A stretch of 64,000 bases of DNA from Coprococcus sp. OM04-5BH (lineage in GTDB: Bacteria > Bacillota > Clostridia > Lachnospirales > Lachnospiraceae). The notes under the pieces were generated by a model. That model searched no databases and had not been told where the DNA came from. It worked only from the letters and a program-made list of their open reading frames with translations. A program made the translations under genes and the position numbers. The stretch covers positions 372,001 through 436,000 of the forward strand of contig NZ_QULM01000001.1 of the NCBI RefSeq assembly GCF_003482105.1, read 5' to 3'. Below are positions 9,501-15,609 of the stretch, piece by piece; the stretch's first letter is position 1; every line of letters starts with the position of its first letter.

Positions 9501-9714
9501 CATGAGAAAAGAAGCAGGCTTCGAGGTAATGGATAAGATAACTGTTTACGCTGAAGGAAACGACAAGGTTCAGTCAGTTATCGCTGCAAATGCCGACAGT
9601 ATCAAGGTAGACGTTATGGCTACAGATATGGTTACAGGCTCAGTTGACGGATATTCAAAGGAATGGAACATCAACGGTGAGAAGGTAACACTTGGTGTTA
9701 AGAAAAACGCTTAA
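6535..9714 (+). CDS. ileS: Isoleucyl-tRNA synthetase
   Basis: Charges tRNA-Ile with isoleucine in the cytoplasm. 1059 residues with the class I motif PHIGHVLTRVI near residue 60, WDTHGLPVE soon after, a CP1 editing domain (TTTPWTLPSN), CXXC pairs in the middle domain (CECGC, CPECGK), KMSKSKGN near residue 610, the anticodon-binding region, and a long C-terminal extension. The length and WDTHGLPVE fit the eukaryote-like IleS2 group, which is often less sensitive to mupirocin; that property is inferred. ATG 6535 follows GAAAGGA. Regulated by the T-box just upstream and ended by a strong terminator. Confidence 0.97.
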   Translation: MDQMYNKVSTKLDFVEREQKVLDFWKENQIFEKSVEETKDLPTYTFYDGPPTANGKPHIGHVLTRVIKDMIPRYQTMKGHNVVRKAGWDTHGLPVELEVEKLLGIDGKEQIEEYGLEPFIQKCKESVWKYKGMWEEFSGKVGFWADMDNPYVTYHDDFIESEWWALKKIWDKGLLYKGFKIVPYCPRCGTPLSSHEVAQGYKTVKERSAVVRFKVIGEDAYFLAWTTTPWTLPSNVALCVNPDETYVKVKAADGYTYYMAEALLDKVLGGLAKEATEDSPAVAAYEILETYKGKDLEYKEYEPLYQAAADKAAAQKKKGHYITCDSYVTMTDGTGIVHIAPAFGEDDANVGRKYDLPFVQFVNSKGEMTEETPFAGLWVKDADPKVLVDLDNRGLLFDAPKFEHEYPHCWRCDKPLIYYARDTWFIKMTAVRDQLVKNNDTVNWIPESIGKGRFGDWLKNVQDWGLSRNRYWGTPLNIWECECGCRHAIGSKAELKSMSDNCPDDIELHRPFIDAVTIKCPECGKQMHRVSEVIDCWFDSGSMPFAQWHYPFENEDIFKQHFPADFISEAVDQTRGWFYSLMAISTLLFDQAPFKNVIVLGHVQDKDGQKMSKSKGNAVDPMDALNKYGADAIRWYFYSNSAPWLPNRFHEDAVVECQRKFMGTLWNTYAFYVLYANIDNFNPLEHELDYEKLSLMDKWLLSKLNSTVKAVDSNLANYKIPETTRVLEEFVDDLSNWYVRRGRERYWAKGMEQDKVNAYMTLYTALVTIAETAAPMIPFMAEDIYQNLVRNIDKDAPLSVHLCEFPTVDEQMIDPELETAMDEILKIVVLGRAARNTANIKNRQPIGTMYVKADKKLEGEEKAIIEDELNIKNVVFSDDVSAYTTYSFKPQLRTVGPKYGKHLGGIKAYLSSVDGNAAMAELKANGALKFTVDDMEIALAEEDLLIDMAQMDGFVSESDGGVTVVIDTKLSEELLEEGFVREIVSKIQTMRKEAGFEVMDKITVYAEGNDKVQSVIAANADSIKVDVMATDMVTGSVDGYSKEWNINGEKVTLGVKKNA

Positions 9715-9738
9715 TGCATTATAAATAAAAATGTTACA

Positions 9739-9780
9739 CAGGGATGTGCGGATTGTATCCGCATGTCCCTGTTTTTTTAC
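9739..9780 (+). terminator. ileS terminator
   Basis: CAGGGATGTGCGGAT (9739-9753) pairs with ATCCGCATGTCCCTG (9757-9771), followed by seven T residues. Confidence 0.92.
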
Positions 9781-9990
9781 ACTATTGCAATATTGACATA
9801 GCGTTATAATAATTTTCTTGAATAGCAGTATAAAATATAATATTATTATTTTATTCAACAAATGGAGAAAGGGGTGCAAAAAGGAAAATACAAAAAGGAG
9901 AAATTATAAGAGAACGAAAGGAAGCAGAGTATGGGGTTAAGTAGAAAAATCAATATGTATTATTGAGAAAACAATAAGGGGAACATTACA

Positions 9991-10515
9991 ATGAAAAAGT
10001 TACGACATAAAAAACTGATCATAATTTCTCTTGCAACAGTATTGGTTGTAGTATTGGTTATATGGCAATTAAATAGACCAGATGAGTATGTTGTAAAAAG
10101 ATTTATTAAGGAACTTGACGCATATGATTATGTGGCGGTTTTTTGCTTGAACGATTATAACTCTAACGAATATACATCCAAGGTAGTTTATTCATTTACA
10201 GATGATGACAACACACTATATTGCTATGCTGACTCAAGAAAAATTAAACTCGATGGTGTAAGTCGTGAATTCTTCCAGAAGGTTTATGAAAATTATTATT
10301 TAGATGGACAGAATTTAGATCGTATAGTTGTGAATAAAGGATTTGTCTCTTTTTGTAATCTGAATGGCAGAGAGGCATATGTATATTCGTCAGATGGGAA
10401 GACTCCCAAGCCCGGTGAGATCAGTGGTATTCGTACTGAGAGAATGCACAAGTTTAAGATAGTAGATAATTGGTATCATTTTTCAAGCTGTGATATCGGA
10501 AGATGGTTTAGGTAG
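9991..10515 (+). CDS. Membrane-anchored hypothetical protein
   Basis: 174 residues: a basic N-terminus (MKKLRHKKL), one strong membrane segment (IIISLATVLVVVLVIWQL, about residues 10-27), then an extracytoplasmic region rich in Tyr, Asp and Asn with no motif I recognise. ATG 9991 follows AAGGGG. It stands alone ahead of a run of decayed genes and is itself AT-rich compared with ileS. Function unknown; it could be a lipoprotein-like or immunity-type surface protein, but nothing visible decides this. Confidence 0.6.
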   Translation: MKKLRHKKLIIISLATVLVVVLVIWQLNRPDEYVVKRFIKELDAYDYVAVFCLNDYNSNEYTSKVVYSFTDDDNTLYCYADSRKIKLDGVSREFFQKVYENYYLDGQNLDRIVVNKGFVSFCNLNGREAYVYSSDGKTPKPGEISGIRTERMHKFKIVDNWYHFSSCDIGRWFR

Positions 10516-10525
10516 AAATAGCTGA

Positions 10526-10792
10526 CGGGGGTTGCGTGAGAATCCTGTTTGGAGCATGAACTATGTAGGACGTGTGATAGGGGAGAATTTCAGTGGCAAT
10601 TTCTTGAAAGAGGTGCTTATGCAAGTTTCGGCAGAGTTGCCATTTCGTGGTCCAGAGATATATGCAAAAGGAGATTATCACTATCATTGCAAAATAGATG
10701 GCGAGTTTGTATGGTTTCAGGGATATGAAGAAATATTTTACATAGATGAAAAAATATATGAGTGTCATTTTCATGGAGGAGCTATTCGATAA
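10526..10792 (+). pseudogene. DUF5680-domain protein, C-terminal fragment
   Basis: Encodes the last 85 or so residues of a DUF5680-type protein, with the typical pieces NPVWSMNYVGRV, LPFRGPEIYAKGDYHY, WFQGYEEIFY and a final YECHFHGG. A TGA three codons upstream of the first homologous residues, and no plausible start with a ribosome site, show that the N-terminal part is missing. The stop overlaps the next fragment's ATG by one base. Confidence 0.7.
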
Positions 10793-11060
10793 TGAATATA
10801 ATTGAAAAGGAAATTGAGGCAAAGGATTATCTGACAAAATCCAATATCCCTGCCGGTGATTATGTTATTAATCCATATGTGGGCTGTCCACATGGATGTA
10901 AATAATGTTATGCCAGTTTCATGAAAAGATTTACAGGACACAAGGAAAAATGGGGTACATTTATAGATATCAAAAGATGCTCAAAGCCGATAAGCAAATA
11001 AAATAGAAGGGAAGACAGCTTTTCTTTCATCTGTTACAAATTGCTATAATCCTTATGAGG
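10792..11060 (+). pseudogene. Radical SAM (SPL-like) protein, broken N-terminal fragment
   Basis: Starts like spore-photoproduct-lyase-type radical SAM proteins: LTKSNIPAGDYVINPYVGCP, then HGCK. The next codon is TAA at 10903-10905, exactly where Tyr should stand in the iron-sulfur motif CXXXCXXC (CPHGCK*CYASF). The same frame continues FMKRFTGHKEKWGTFIDIKR to a stop at 10999-11001. A shifted frame then reads TAFLSSVTNCYNPYEE, the next block of the same family, before homology ends. Nonsense mutation, frameshift and deletion make this a dead gene. Confidence 0.75.
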
Positions 11061-11064
11061 AAAT

Positions 11065-11247
11065 ATACTGTATAAGCATGGTATTGAAAAATGTAATCAG
11101 TGTAAAGAGTTTCCGTGCGATAAGATTATAGATATGTTGGAGCGTTCAAAGAACTATCAGAAAAAGTGTAAGGAAGTGTGTTCTGAAGAAGAATATGATG
11201 CATTAGAGAAGGCTTTTTTCGATAAAGAGAGCAATCTTAGAAAATAA
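11065..11247 (+). pseudogene. DUF3795-like cysteine-rich protein, C-terminal fragment
   Basis: An open stretch of 60 codons reading YKHGIEKCNQCKEFPCDKII and ending SEEEYDALEKAFFDKESNLR. The CNQCKEFPC pattern matches the C-terminal half of small cysteine-rich DUF3795 proteins. There is no start or ribosome site, and the fragment abuts the radical SAM remnant directly, so a deletion seems to have joined the two. Confidence 0.55.
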
Positions 11248-11321
11248 GATATGTGGCTAAAGAAATAAAATGAAAGGGTACAGAGGATAAGTTGCAGATG
11301 CTTAACCTTAATTACGGTGAC

Positions 11322-11354
11322 TTTCCCTTAAAAAATGGAAATGTTTAAGGGAAA
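11322..11354. promoter_or_regulatory. TTTCCCTTAAA inverted pair downstream of fic
   Basis: TTTCCCTTAAA (11322-11332) and TTTAAGGGAAA (11344-11354) face each other 20 bases beyond the fic stop. The same element occurs four times upstream of fic. No T run follows, so it looks more like a binding site than a terminator. Confidence 0.5.
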
Positions 11355-11373
11355 TATAAAATACTTAATGGTA

Positions 11374-12420
11374 TTATTTCATTCTAAAATAGCAAGTGTT
11401 CTTTCCTGAGCCTTCACGTTTTAGTTCACCAGATGCGACTAATTTTCTTAGTGAGCCCTCTATAGAGCTGACGCTAAGCGAAGGGCAAAGCTCACGAATA
11501 TCCTGCTTTGTGAAGCGACCTATTTTGTGTAAGGTTGCTCGTCTGACTGTTTCGAGAGCTGGCAACTTTGTTTCAACAAGTTCAAAACGTTCTTCGAAAT
11601 CTTTGTATGCAGCAAGAACAGTACCAAGCAAATACTTGATAAATGGAACTGAGTCCTCTGTCCCTTCATGCCAGCCAATTTGTGCCTGACCAAGTGCGTC
11701 GTAATACAGGTCCTTGTTCTTGGCAATCTTAGCTTCCAATGAAATATACTTGCCAACATAAAAGCCATTTCTGTATAACAGAAGTGTTGTAAGCAAACGG
11801 CTCATTCGTCCATTTCCATCATTGAACGGATGGATGCAAAGAAAGTCATGAATGAAGATTGGAATTGCAATCAGGGGTTCAACTTCCATATTTCCAATGA
11901 CACGATTATATTCCTCACATATTCTATCTAAAGCCTGTGGAGTATCGTATGGAGCAAGTGGAGTGAACAGAGTTTCTACATGGCCATCTGGATAGGTGGC
12001 ACTAATATAGTTTTGTACACTTTTAGTTCTTCCGGCCATAGGATTATTCATGTGGCTATACAATATTTTGTGAAGCTGTAAAATATAATTCTGTGTGATA
12101 GGAATTGCATCAAAGCTTTCGTGAATAATATTAAGAACATCGCGATACCCTGCAATTTCCTGCTCATCACGGTTCTTTGGTGTTGTTTTTTCTTCTACAA
12201 TCTGCTTGATACGAGTGCTTGTTGTAACAATTCCCTCAATTGCGTTTGATGCCTCGGTGCTTTGTATTTTAGCAATCTCAACCAGTTTTTCTAATTCTTC
12301 AGGACGTTGTTTCAGGTACATTTCCTGTTTACCGGCCTCTTTATAAATTGCTGCAATTAAGCTAAGAACATCTGAATCCCACTTTTGCTTCTTGATTTCA
12401 GAGTAATTAAAAGTTCTCAT
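11374..12420 (-). CDS. Fic family protein with C-terminal winged helix
   Basis: Fic proteins transfer AMP or similar groups from nucleotides to target hydroxyls. About 348 residues. N-terminal helical region with EASNAIEGI, matching the inhibitory motif (S/T)XXXE(G/N) of class II Fic proteins, which blocks activity until relieved. The core carries HPFNDGNGRMSR (complete HPFX(D/E)GNGR with catalytic His). The C-terminal 60 residues resemble a winged-helix DNA-binding domain (SSIEGSLRKLVASGELKREG). ATG at 12420 is chosen for GGAGG 7 bases upstream; an in-frame GTG nine bases earlier abuts the ribosome site. The DNA-binding domain and the repeats in its promoter suggest autoregulation. Confidence 0.9.
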   Translation of the reverse strand: MRTFNYSEIKKQKWDSDVLSLIAAIYKEAGKQEMYLKQRPEELEKLVEIAKIQSTEASNAIEGIVTTSTRIKQIVEEKTTPKNRDEQEIAGYRDVLNIIHESFDAIPITQNYILQLHKILYSHMNNPMAGRTKSVQNYISATYPDGHVETLFTPLAPYDTPQALDRICEEYNRVIGNMEVEPLIAIPIFIHDFLCIHPFNDGNGRMSRLLTTLLLYRNGFYVGKYISLEAKIAKNKDLYYDALGQAQIGWHEGTEDSVPFIKYLLGTVLAAYKDFEERFELVETKLPALETVRRATLHKIGRFTKQDIRELCPSLSVSSIEGSLRKLVASGELKREGSGKNTCYFRMK

Positions 12421-12437
12421 TTCCTTCACCTCCGATT

Positions 12438-12503
12438 ATTTCCCTTAAATATTACCACAAAATAAGGGAAACGGCAACATATTAAGGGAATTTTCCCTTA
12501 ATA
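12438..12503. promoter_or_regulatory. Cluster of TTTCCCTTAA operators upstream of fic
   Basis: Four half-sites: TTTCCCTTAAA near 12439-12449, TAAGGGAAA near 12464-12472, and the perfect palindrome TTAAGGGAATTTTCCCTTAA at 12483-12502. They cover the region where the minus-strand fic promoter must lie. Confidence 0.55.
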
Positions 12504-12559
12504 GCATGCGTATTATAAGGTAAAGTATGCAGGGGTAATAGGAATAAGATTCCTTTGTC

Positions 12560-12649
12560 GGAGGAGACATGTCCTTAAAGCCCTGACCAAAAGGAACAAC
12601 AGTACAGCAACCGGGATAGGAGCAGGGACGTTTTTGGTTTCCTTGGCAT
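12560..12649 (-). pseudogene. Phage HNH endonuclease start, frameshifted remnant
   Basis: On the minus strand, ATG at 12649 after GGAG reads MPRKPK. With one A removed from the following A run it continues RPCSYPGC, the usual opening of phage-encoded HNH endonucleases near terminase genes. Homology ends soon after. A short remnant, so the assignment is tentative. Confidence 0.45.
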
Positions 12650-12768
12650 CGTGTTTCTCCTTCCGTGTGGACATAAGAAAAGCCCTGTAGGATTGCTCCC
12701 ATAAGGTTCTCTGTAATTTTCATTTTCGCTATTATAATAATATCAGAAGGCGTGGGTGTCTTTCTATG

Positions 12769-12956
12769 TCATTTCATGTCCACTTCGCAGGAAGGTGGAA
12801 TTTTTACTTCTTCCAGTGCTTTCCCGTGAAGTTTATGGAGATAACGTAGTTCGTATCCCATATCAACAGCAATCTGCTCCCAAGTGATGAAGCAAAGGTA
12901 TCGTTCCTCCAAGAGGGTCCGGTATTCCGTATTTCCTACTTGTTTGATGACCTCTT
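12769..12956 (-). pseudogene. Phage DUF1492 protein, C-terminal fragment
   Basis: On the minus strand an open frame reads EVIKQVGNTEYRTLLEERYL, then TWEQIAVDMGYELRYLHKLH, ending in EVDMK and a stop at 12769-12771. This is the C-terminal half of DUF1492-type phage regulators (sigma-factor-like). It is cut at about 12953, exactly where the duplicated immunity-island sequence begins, marking a recombination junction. Confidence 0.6.
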
Positions 12957-13184
12957 ATGAACGAGAATCCTAAAATTTATGTGGTAAATGGCAGGGTTTT
13001 TAATGAAAAGTACGGCATTTCCAAATATGACTTACTGATGTCGGATGAAGAATGTCTGCTTTGTATTTTGCCTGACGAACTGAATCCTGAGGTTATGAGT
13101 TGCAAGGAAGTTGCATTAAGAGATTATGAGATTGGTGGGGGTCTGTTTTCTGAGTATGTAGAGAACTGTCCGGAGTTGATGTAG
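12957..13184 (+). pseudogene. Duplicated C-terminus of the island membrane protein
   Basis: 75 codons (IYVVNGRVFNEKYGISKYDL ...) nearly identical to the last 75 codons of the gene at 19020-19874, with only a few substitutions. The membrane-spanning N-terminal two thirds is absent. It begins at a recombination junction with a phage remnant and is followed, in the same order as the full copy, by the CbrC gene copy. Offset between the copies is exactly 6690 bases. Probably not functional. Confidence 0.8.
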
Positions 13185-13209
13185 TTGTGAAGATGAAGAG
13201 GATACAAAA

Positions 13210-13557
13210 ATAAATGATAATTCTTTGAAATTACCCAAATTTAAATATCATCCCAATGTTTACGATAAAGAAAAAGTTTTAGATGCAGTTCAGTTCGATA
13301 ATAATGTATGTCAGTGTTGTGGCAACAAAACAGATGTGTATGTGTCAACTATGTACTGCAGTGAAGAAGTGGATTGTATTTGCATGGAATGTGTGGCAAA
13401 TGGTAAGGCAGCAGAAAAGTATGATGGTGAATTTATCCAATACGCAGAGGAAATATCAGATGAGGAGAAAAGGACTGAATTGTTTAGGCGAACACCGGGA
13501 TATTGTTCTTGGCAAGGCGAATATTGGTTGGCCTGTTGCGATGACTATTGCGAGTAA
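13210..13557 (+). pseudogene. CbrC-family gene copy, start lost and 3' end cut
   Basis: Same sequence as the first two thirds of the intact CbrC-family gene at 19900-20430. The start codon ATG of the full copy is ATA here (13210-13212), and homology stops at the Glu codon at about 13554, followed at once by an unrelated sequence and a TAA stop. The Cys pairs CQCCGNK and CICMEC are still readable. Translation from an internal start is possible but unlikely to give a working protein. Confidence 0.8.
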
Positions 13558-13559
13558 GT

Positions 13560-13671
13560 GTACGGACGAGGATCTTGACCCGCATACAATGATCTTTTTG
13601 ACACGGTAAATGAACACTTTACAATCTCTAAGATTGCGGATTCATTTTCCTTGTTTATGGAAGGGCTATAT
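13560..13671 (+). pseudogene. SUKH-like immunity protein, C-terminal remnant
   Basis: A short frame reads DLFDTVNEHFTISKIADSFS and then LFMEGLYD, the usual closing segment of SMI1/KNR4 (SUKH) immunity proteins. Sequence just before it (DEDLDPHT) is in a different frame. There is no start. It is sandwiched between the truncated CbrC copy and a chimeric gene. Confidence 0.5.
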
Positions 13672-13864
13672 GATTCAACATACATATAATGTGCAAGCTT
13701 TTAATGATGGCAACAAAATAATTCAACCTGTCCTTTCGGATGAGTATGAGGCGCTGCTTGGCTGTCTTATTGAATATCTGGACGACATAGTTATGGGGGG
13801 TAAATCTATCAATTTGAATATTCATTATTCAGCACCCGATTGGGTGTGGGATAAGTTGTCATAG
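13670..13864 (+). pseudogene. Chimeric fragment joining two island genes
   Basis: 64 codons from ATG 13670. The first part (IQHTYNVQAFNDGNKIIQPV ... EALLGCLIEY) matches the start of the gene at 16699; the second part (YLDDIV.GGKSINLNIHYSA) matches the sequence at the end of the gene at 18322 and just beyond it. The switch falls near 13780. This is direct evidence for recombination between islands of homology. The copy is followed to about 13920 by sequence matching 19009-19070. Confidence 0.75.
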
Positions 13865-13968
13865 GTATATTGGAGTGGAAAGGAATTTAAGTATAGAATG
13901 AGATTCATAAAAAAGCATCCGTATTTATCGTATGGAGTATGAACAATTTGTAAAATGCTGCTTTTGTA

Positions 13969-13997
13969 TTGCTTTTGTCAGGACAAATGGATATAAT
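13969..13997 (+). promoter_or_regulatory. Toxin-antitoxin promoter with palindromic operator
   Basis: TTGCTT (13969-13974), 17-base spacer, TATAAT (13992-13997). The spacer contains the palindrome TTGTCAGGACAA (13975-13986), a good candidate site for the RelB-type antitoxin. Confidence 0.6.
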
Positions 13998-14030
13998 ATA
14001 GTTAGAAAAAACTCGAAAGGAGTGTTTACT

Positions 14031-14339
14031 ATGGCAACAAAATCAGCAAATTTATACGTACGCATAGAGCCTGATGTAAAAGAACAGGCAGAAGGAATCT
14101 TAGCAGCATTAGGAATTCCTGCATCCAATGCAATAAATATGTTTTACAAACAAATTATTCTTCAAAGAGGACTTCCTTTTGAAGTGAAAATGCCATCCGC
14201 TCGTCTTGTAGACGTTAGTGCATTATCAGAAGCACAGATGAATGCAGAACTAGAGAAAGGATATGCGGATATGCAGGCTGGTCGTACTAGATCAGCAAAA
14301 TCTGTTTTTGCTGATATCCGCAAGGATTACAGTTTATGA
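14031..14339 (+). CDS. RelB/DinJ family antitoxin
   Basis: 102 residues. N-terminal ribbon-helix-helix segment (SANLYVRIEPDVKEQAEGIL, then LGIPASNAINMFYKQIIL) matches RelB/DinJ antitoxins, which bind DNA and neutralise a RelE-type toxin. ATG 14031 follows GAAAGGAG; an upstream in-frame ATG at 13932 lies before the promoter and is rejected. The stop overlaps the toxin start (ATGA), so the two are translationally coupled. A palindrome in the promoter suggests autorepression. Confidence 0.9.
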   Translation: MATKSANLYVRIEPDVKEQAEGILAALGIPASNAINMFYKQIILQRGLPFEVKMPSARLVDVSALSEAQMNAELEKGYADMQAGRTRSAKSVFADIRKDYSL

Positions 14340-14668
14340 TTTATGATATCGAGATTTCAGATCAGGCCGAGATAGACCTTCGTGGAATTTTCGAATACAT
14401 TGCTTTTGAACTGCAGGCACCAGGAAATGCAAGTGGTCAGCTTGATAGGCTTGAAGCATGTATTATGGATCTTGATCATATGCCGAAGAGATATCGACAA
14501 TATGAATTGGAACCATGGAAAAGTCGAGGGCTACGCGTAGCGCCAGTAGACAATTATCTTATTCTATATATTCCAGATGATGATACACAAGTGGTTACGA
14601 TTATCCGTGTTATGTACGGTGGACGAGATGTGGATACGCAATTAAACAGATTAACAAAATCAAAATAA
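14336..14668 (+). CDS. RelE/ParE family toxin
   Basis: 110 residues, the expected size. The fold pattern of the RelE/ParE superfamily is visible: ISDQAEIDLRGIFEYIAFEL helices, then a beta segment with LRVAPVDNYLILYIPDDD and VVTIIRVMYGGRD at the C-terminus. Members are either ribosome-dependent mRNA interferases or gyrase poisons; which one applies is not decided by the sequence. Overlaps the antitoxin by 4 bases. A weak hairpin (AGCATCAATCA / TGGTTGGTGCT, 14674-14699) follows and may end the operon. The pair sits inside the immunity island and may stabilise it. Confidence 0.9.
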   Translation: MIYDIEISDQAEIDLRGIFEYIAFELQAPGNASGQLDRLEACIMDLDHMPKRYRQYELEPWKSRGLRVAPVDNYLILYIPDDDTQVVTIIRVMYGGRDVDTQLNRLTKSK

Positions 14669-14763
14669 TTTGAAAGCATCAATCAGAAATGGTTGGTGCT
14701 CTTTCATGCATGGAGAAATCTGGGCTTTTTTAATGCCCATTTTTACGGAAGGAGGTATCGACC

Positions 14764-14916
14764 GTGGCTAACAGAATCATGGGTATTACTGTCGAGATTG
14801 GCGGAGATACCACCAAATTACAGACTGCCCTAAAGGGAGTCAATGGACAAATTAAAAGTACGCAGCAACAGTTAAAGGATGTAGATAAGCCTAGATTATT
14901 CACGGCTCAGCCGTGA
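14764..14916 (+). pseudogene. Phage tail tape-measure protein, N-terminal fragment
   Basis: GTG 14764 after GGAGG opens a frame reading RIMGITVEIGGDTTKLQTAL and KGVNGQIKSTQQQLKDVDK, the standard beginning of Siphoviridae tape-measure proteins. Homology breaks after DVDK and the frame stops 8 codons later at the two hairpins at 14901-14933. A full protein would exceed 700 residues. This shows past prophage DNA in the island. Confidence 0.75.
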
Positions 14917-14933
14917 AAGTGGCTGAAAGCCAC
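14901..14933. repeat. Pair of adjacent hairpins at a junction
   Basis: CACGGCTCAGCCGTG (14901-14915) and GTGGCTGAAAGCCAC (14919-14933) are two perfect small inverted repeats side by side, exactly where the tape-measure homology ends. Such hairpins are seen at the ends of IS200/IS605-type elements, but no transposase is present. Confidence 0.5.
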
Positions 14934-14971
14934 ATAGTTACTGTATTTTAGCTGAATATTGCTTTTCACCT

Positions 14972-15254
14972 ATGTTTTGCTATGTGTCCACGAAGATTAC
15001 GGACGAAGGCTGGAAGTCGGATATATGGTCAGGGAAGAAGCTGAACGAGAGGAAGATAGTGGCTGGAGCTTTATGGCAGGTAATGAGGATGATGAGTTTA
15101 TAGAGGATTATAAAAATATTAAATTATTATCAATAGCAGAAATGTGCCAGATGGCTCCGGAGATTCAGGAGCATATTGATAAGCTGGTAGGAACAGCACT
15201 TATAAGGATTATACCTTTGATGAATTGAGAAAATTGCAGGTGAAAAAAGGTTAA
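14972..15254 (+). pseudogene. DUF2185 (Imm33-like) immunity gene with two frameshifts
   Basis: Three frames together give one DUF2185 protein: MFCYVSTKITDEGWK from ATG 14972, then after a one-base loss VGYMVREEAEREEDSGWSFM ... IDKLVGTA, then after a second shift near 15200 YKDYTFDELRKLQVKKG to the stop at 15252-15254. The DSGWSFMAGNEDDEF core is the family hallmark. DUF2185 proteins are predicted immunity proteins. Two independent shifts indicate decay, unless these are sequencing errors. Confidence 0.7.
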
Positions 15255-15260
15255 AGCAAC

Positions 15261-15464
15261 ATGAATAATAAAGACATAAAAATATGTGATGAATGTGGTA
15301 GTGAATTTTTAGTGGGTTCATCTAAAATGATGGGGTTATGCCCTGAATGTGCATCCGTTTTATATGGATATGAAAACTGCAAACATATTTTTCATCAAGG
15401 AAGATGTGTAAAGTGTTTGTGGAAGGGCAACAAAAGCGAATATGTTAAAAGGCTGGAGGGATGA
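15261..15464 (+). CDS. Small zinc-ribbon protein
   Basis: 67 residues with four Cys pairs or singles arranged as CDECG ... CPEC ... CKH ... CVKC, suggesting one or two zinc ribbons. The start lies 6 bases after the DUF2185 remnant; no clear ribosome site. Its TGA overlaps the ATG of an 11-codon frame (MKYEILYPDE), perhaps the head of a lost downstream immunity gene. Function unknown; could itself be a fragment. Confidence 0.5.
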   Translation: MNNKDIKICDECGSEFLVGSSKMMGLCPECASVLYGYENCKHIFHQGRCVKCLWKGNKSEYVKRLEG

Positions 15465-15609
15465 AATATGAAATTTTGTATCCCGATGAGTGATAAAAAT
15501 CATTTTCCTTGTTTGTGGATATGTTGTACCCTGCTGATTTAAAGTCTGGAAAATAAGAAACTTTCGCATTTAAGCTGTAGATTTTGCAGCAGAAAAGGAG
15601 GATTGAAAA

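Noticed and set aside
10903..10905. Possible recoding of TAA in the radical SAM motif
   Set aside because: The stop stands at a Tyr site rather than a Cys or special residue, no recoding signal is seen, and the gene is shifted and truncated downstream.
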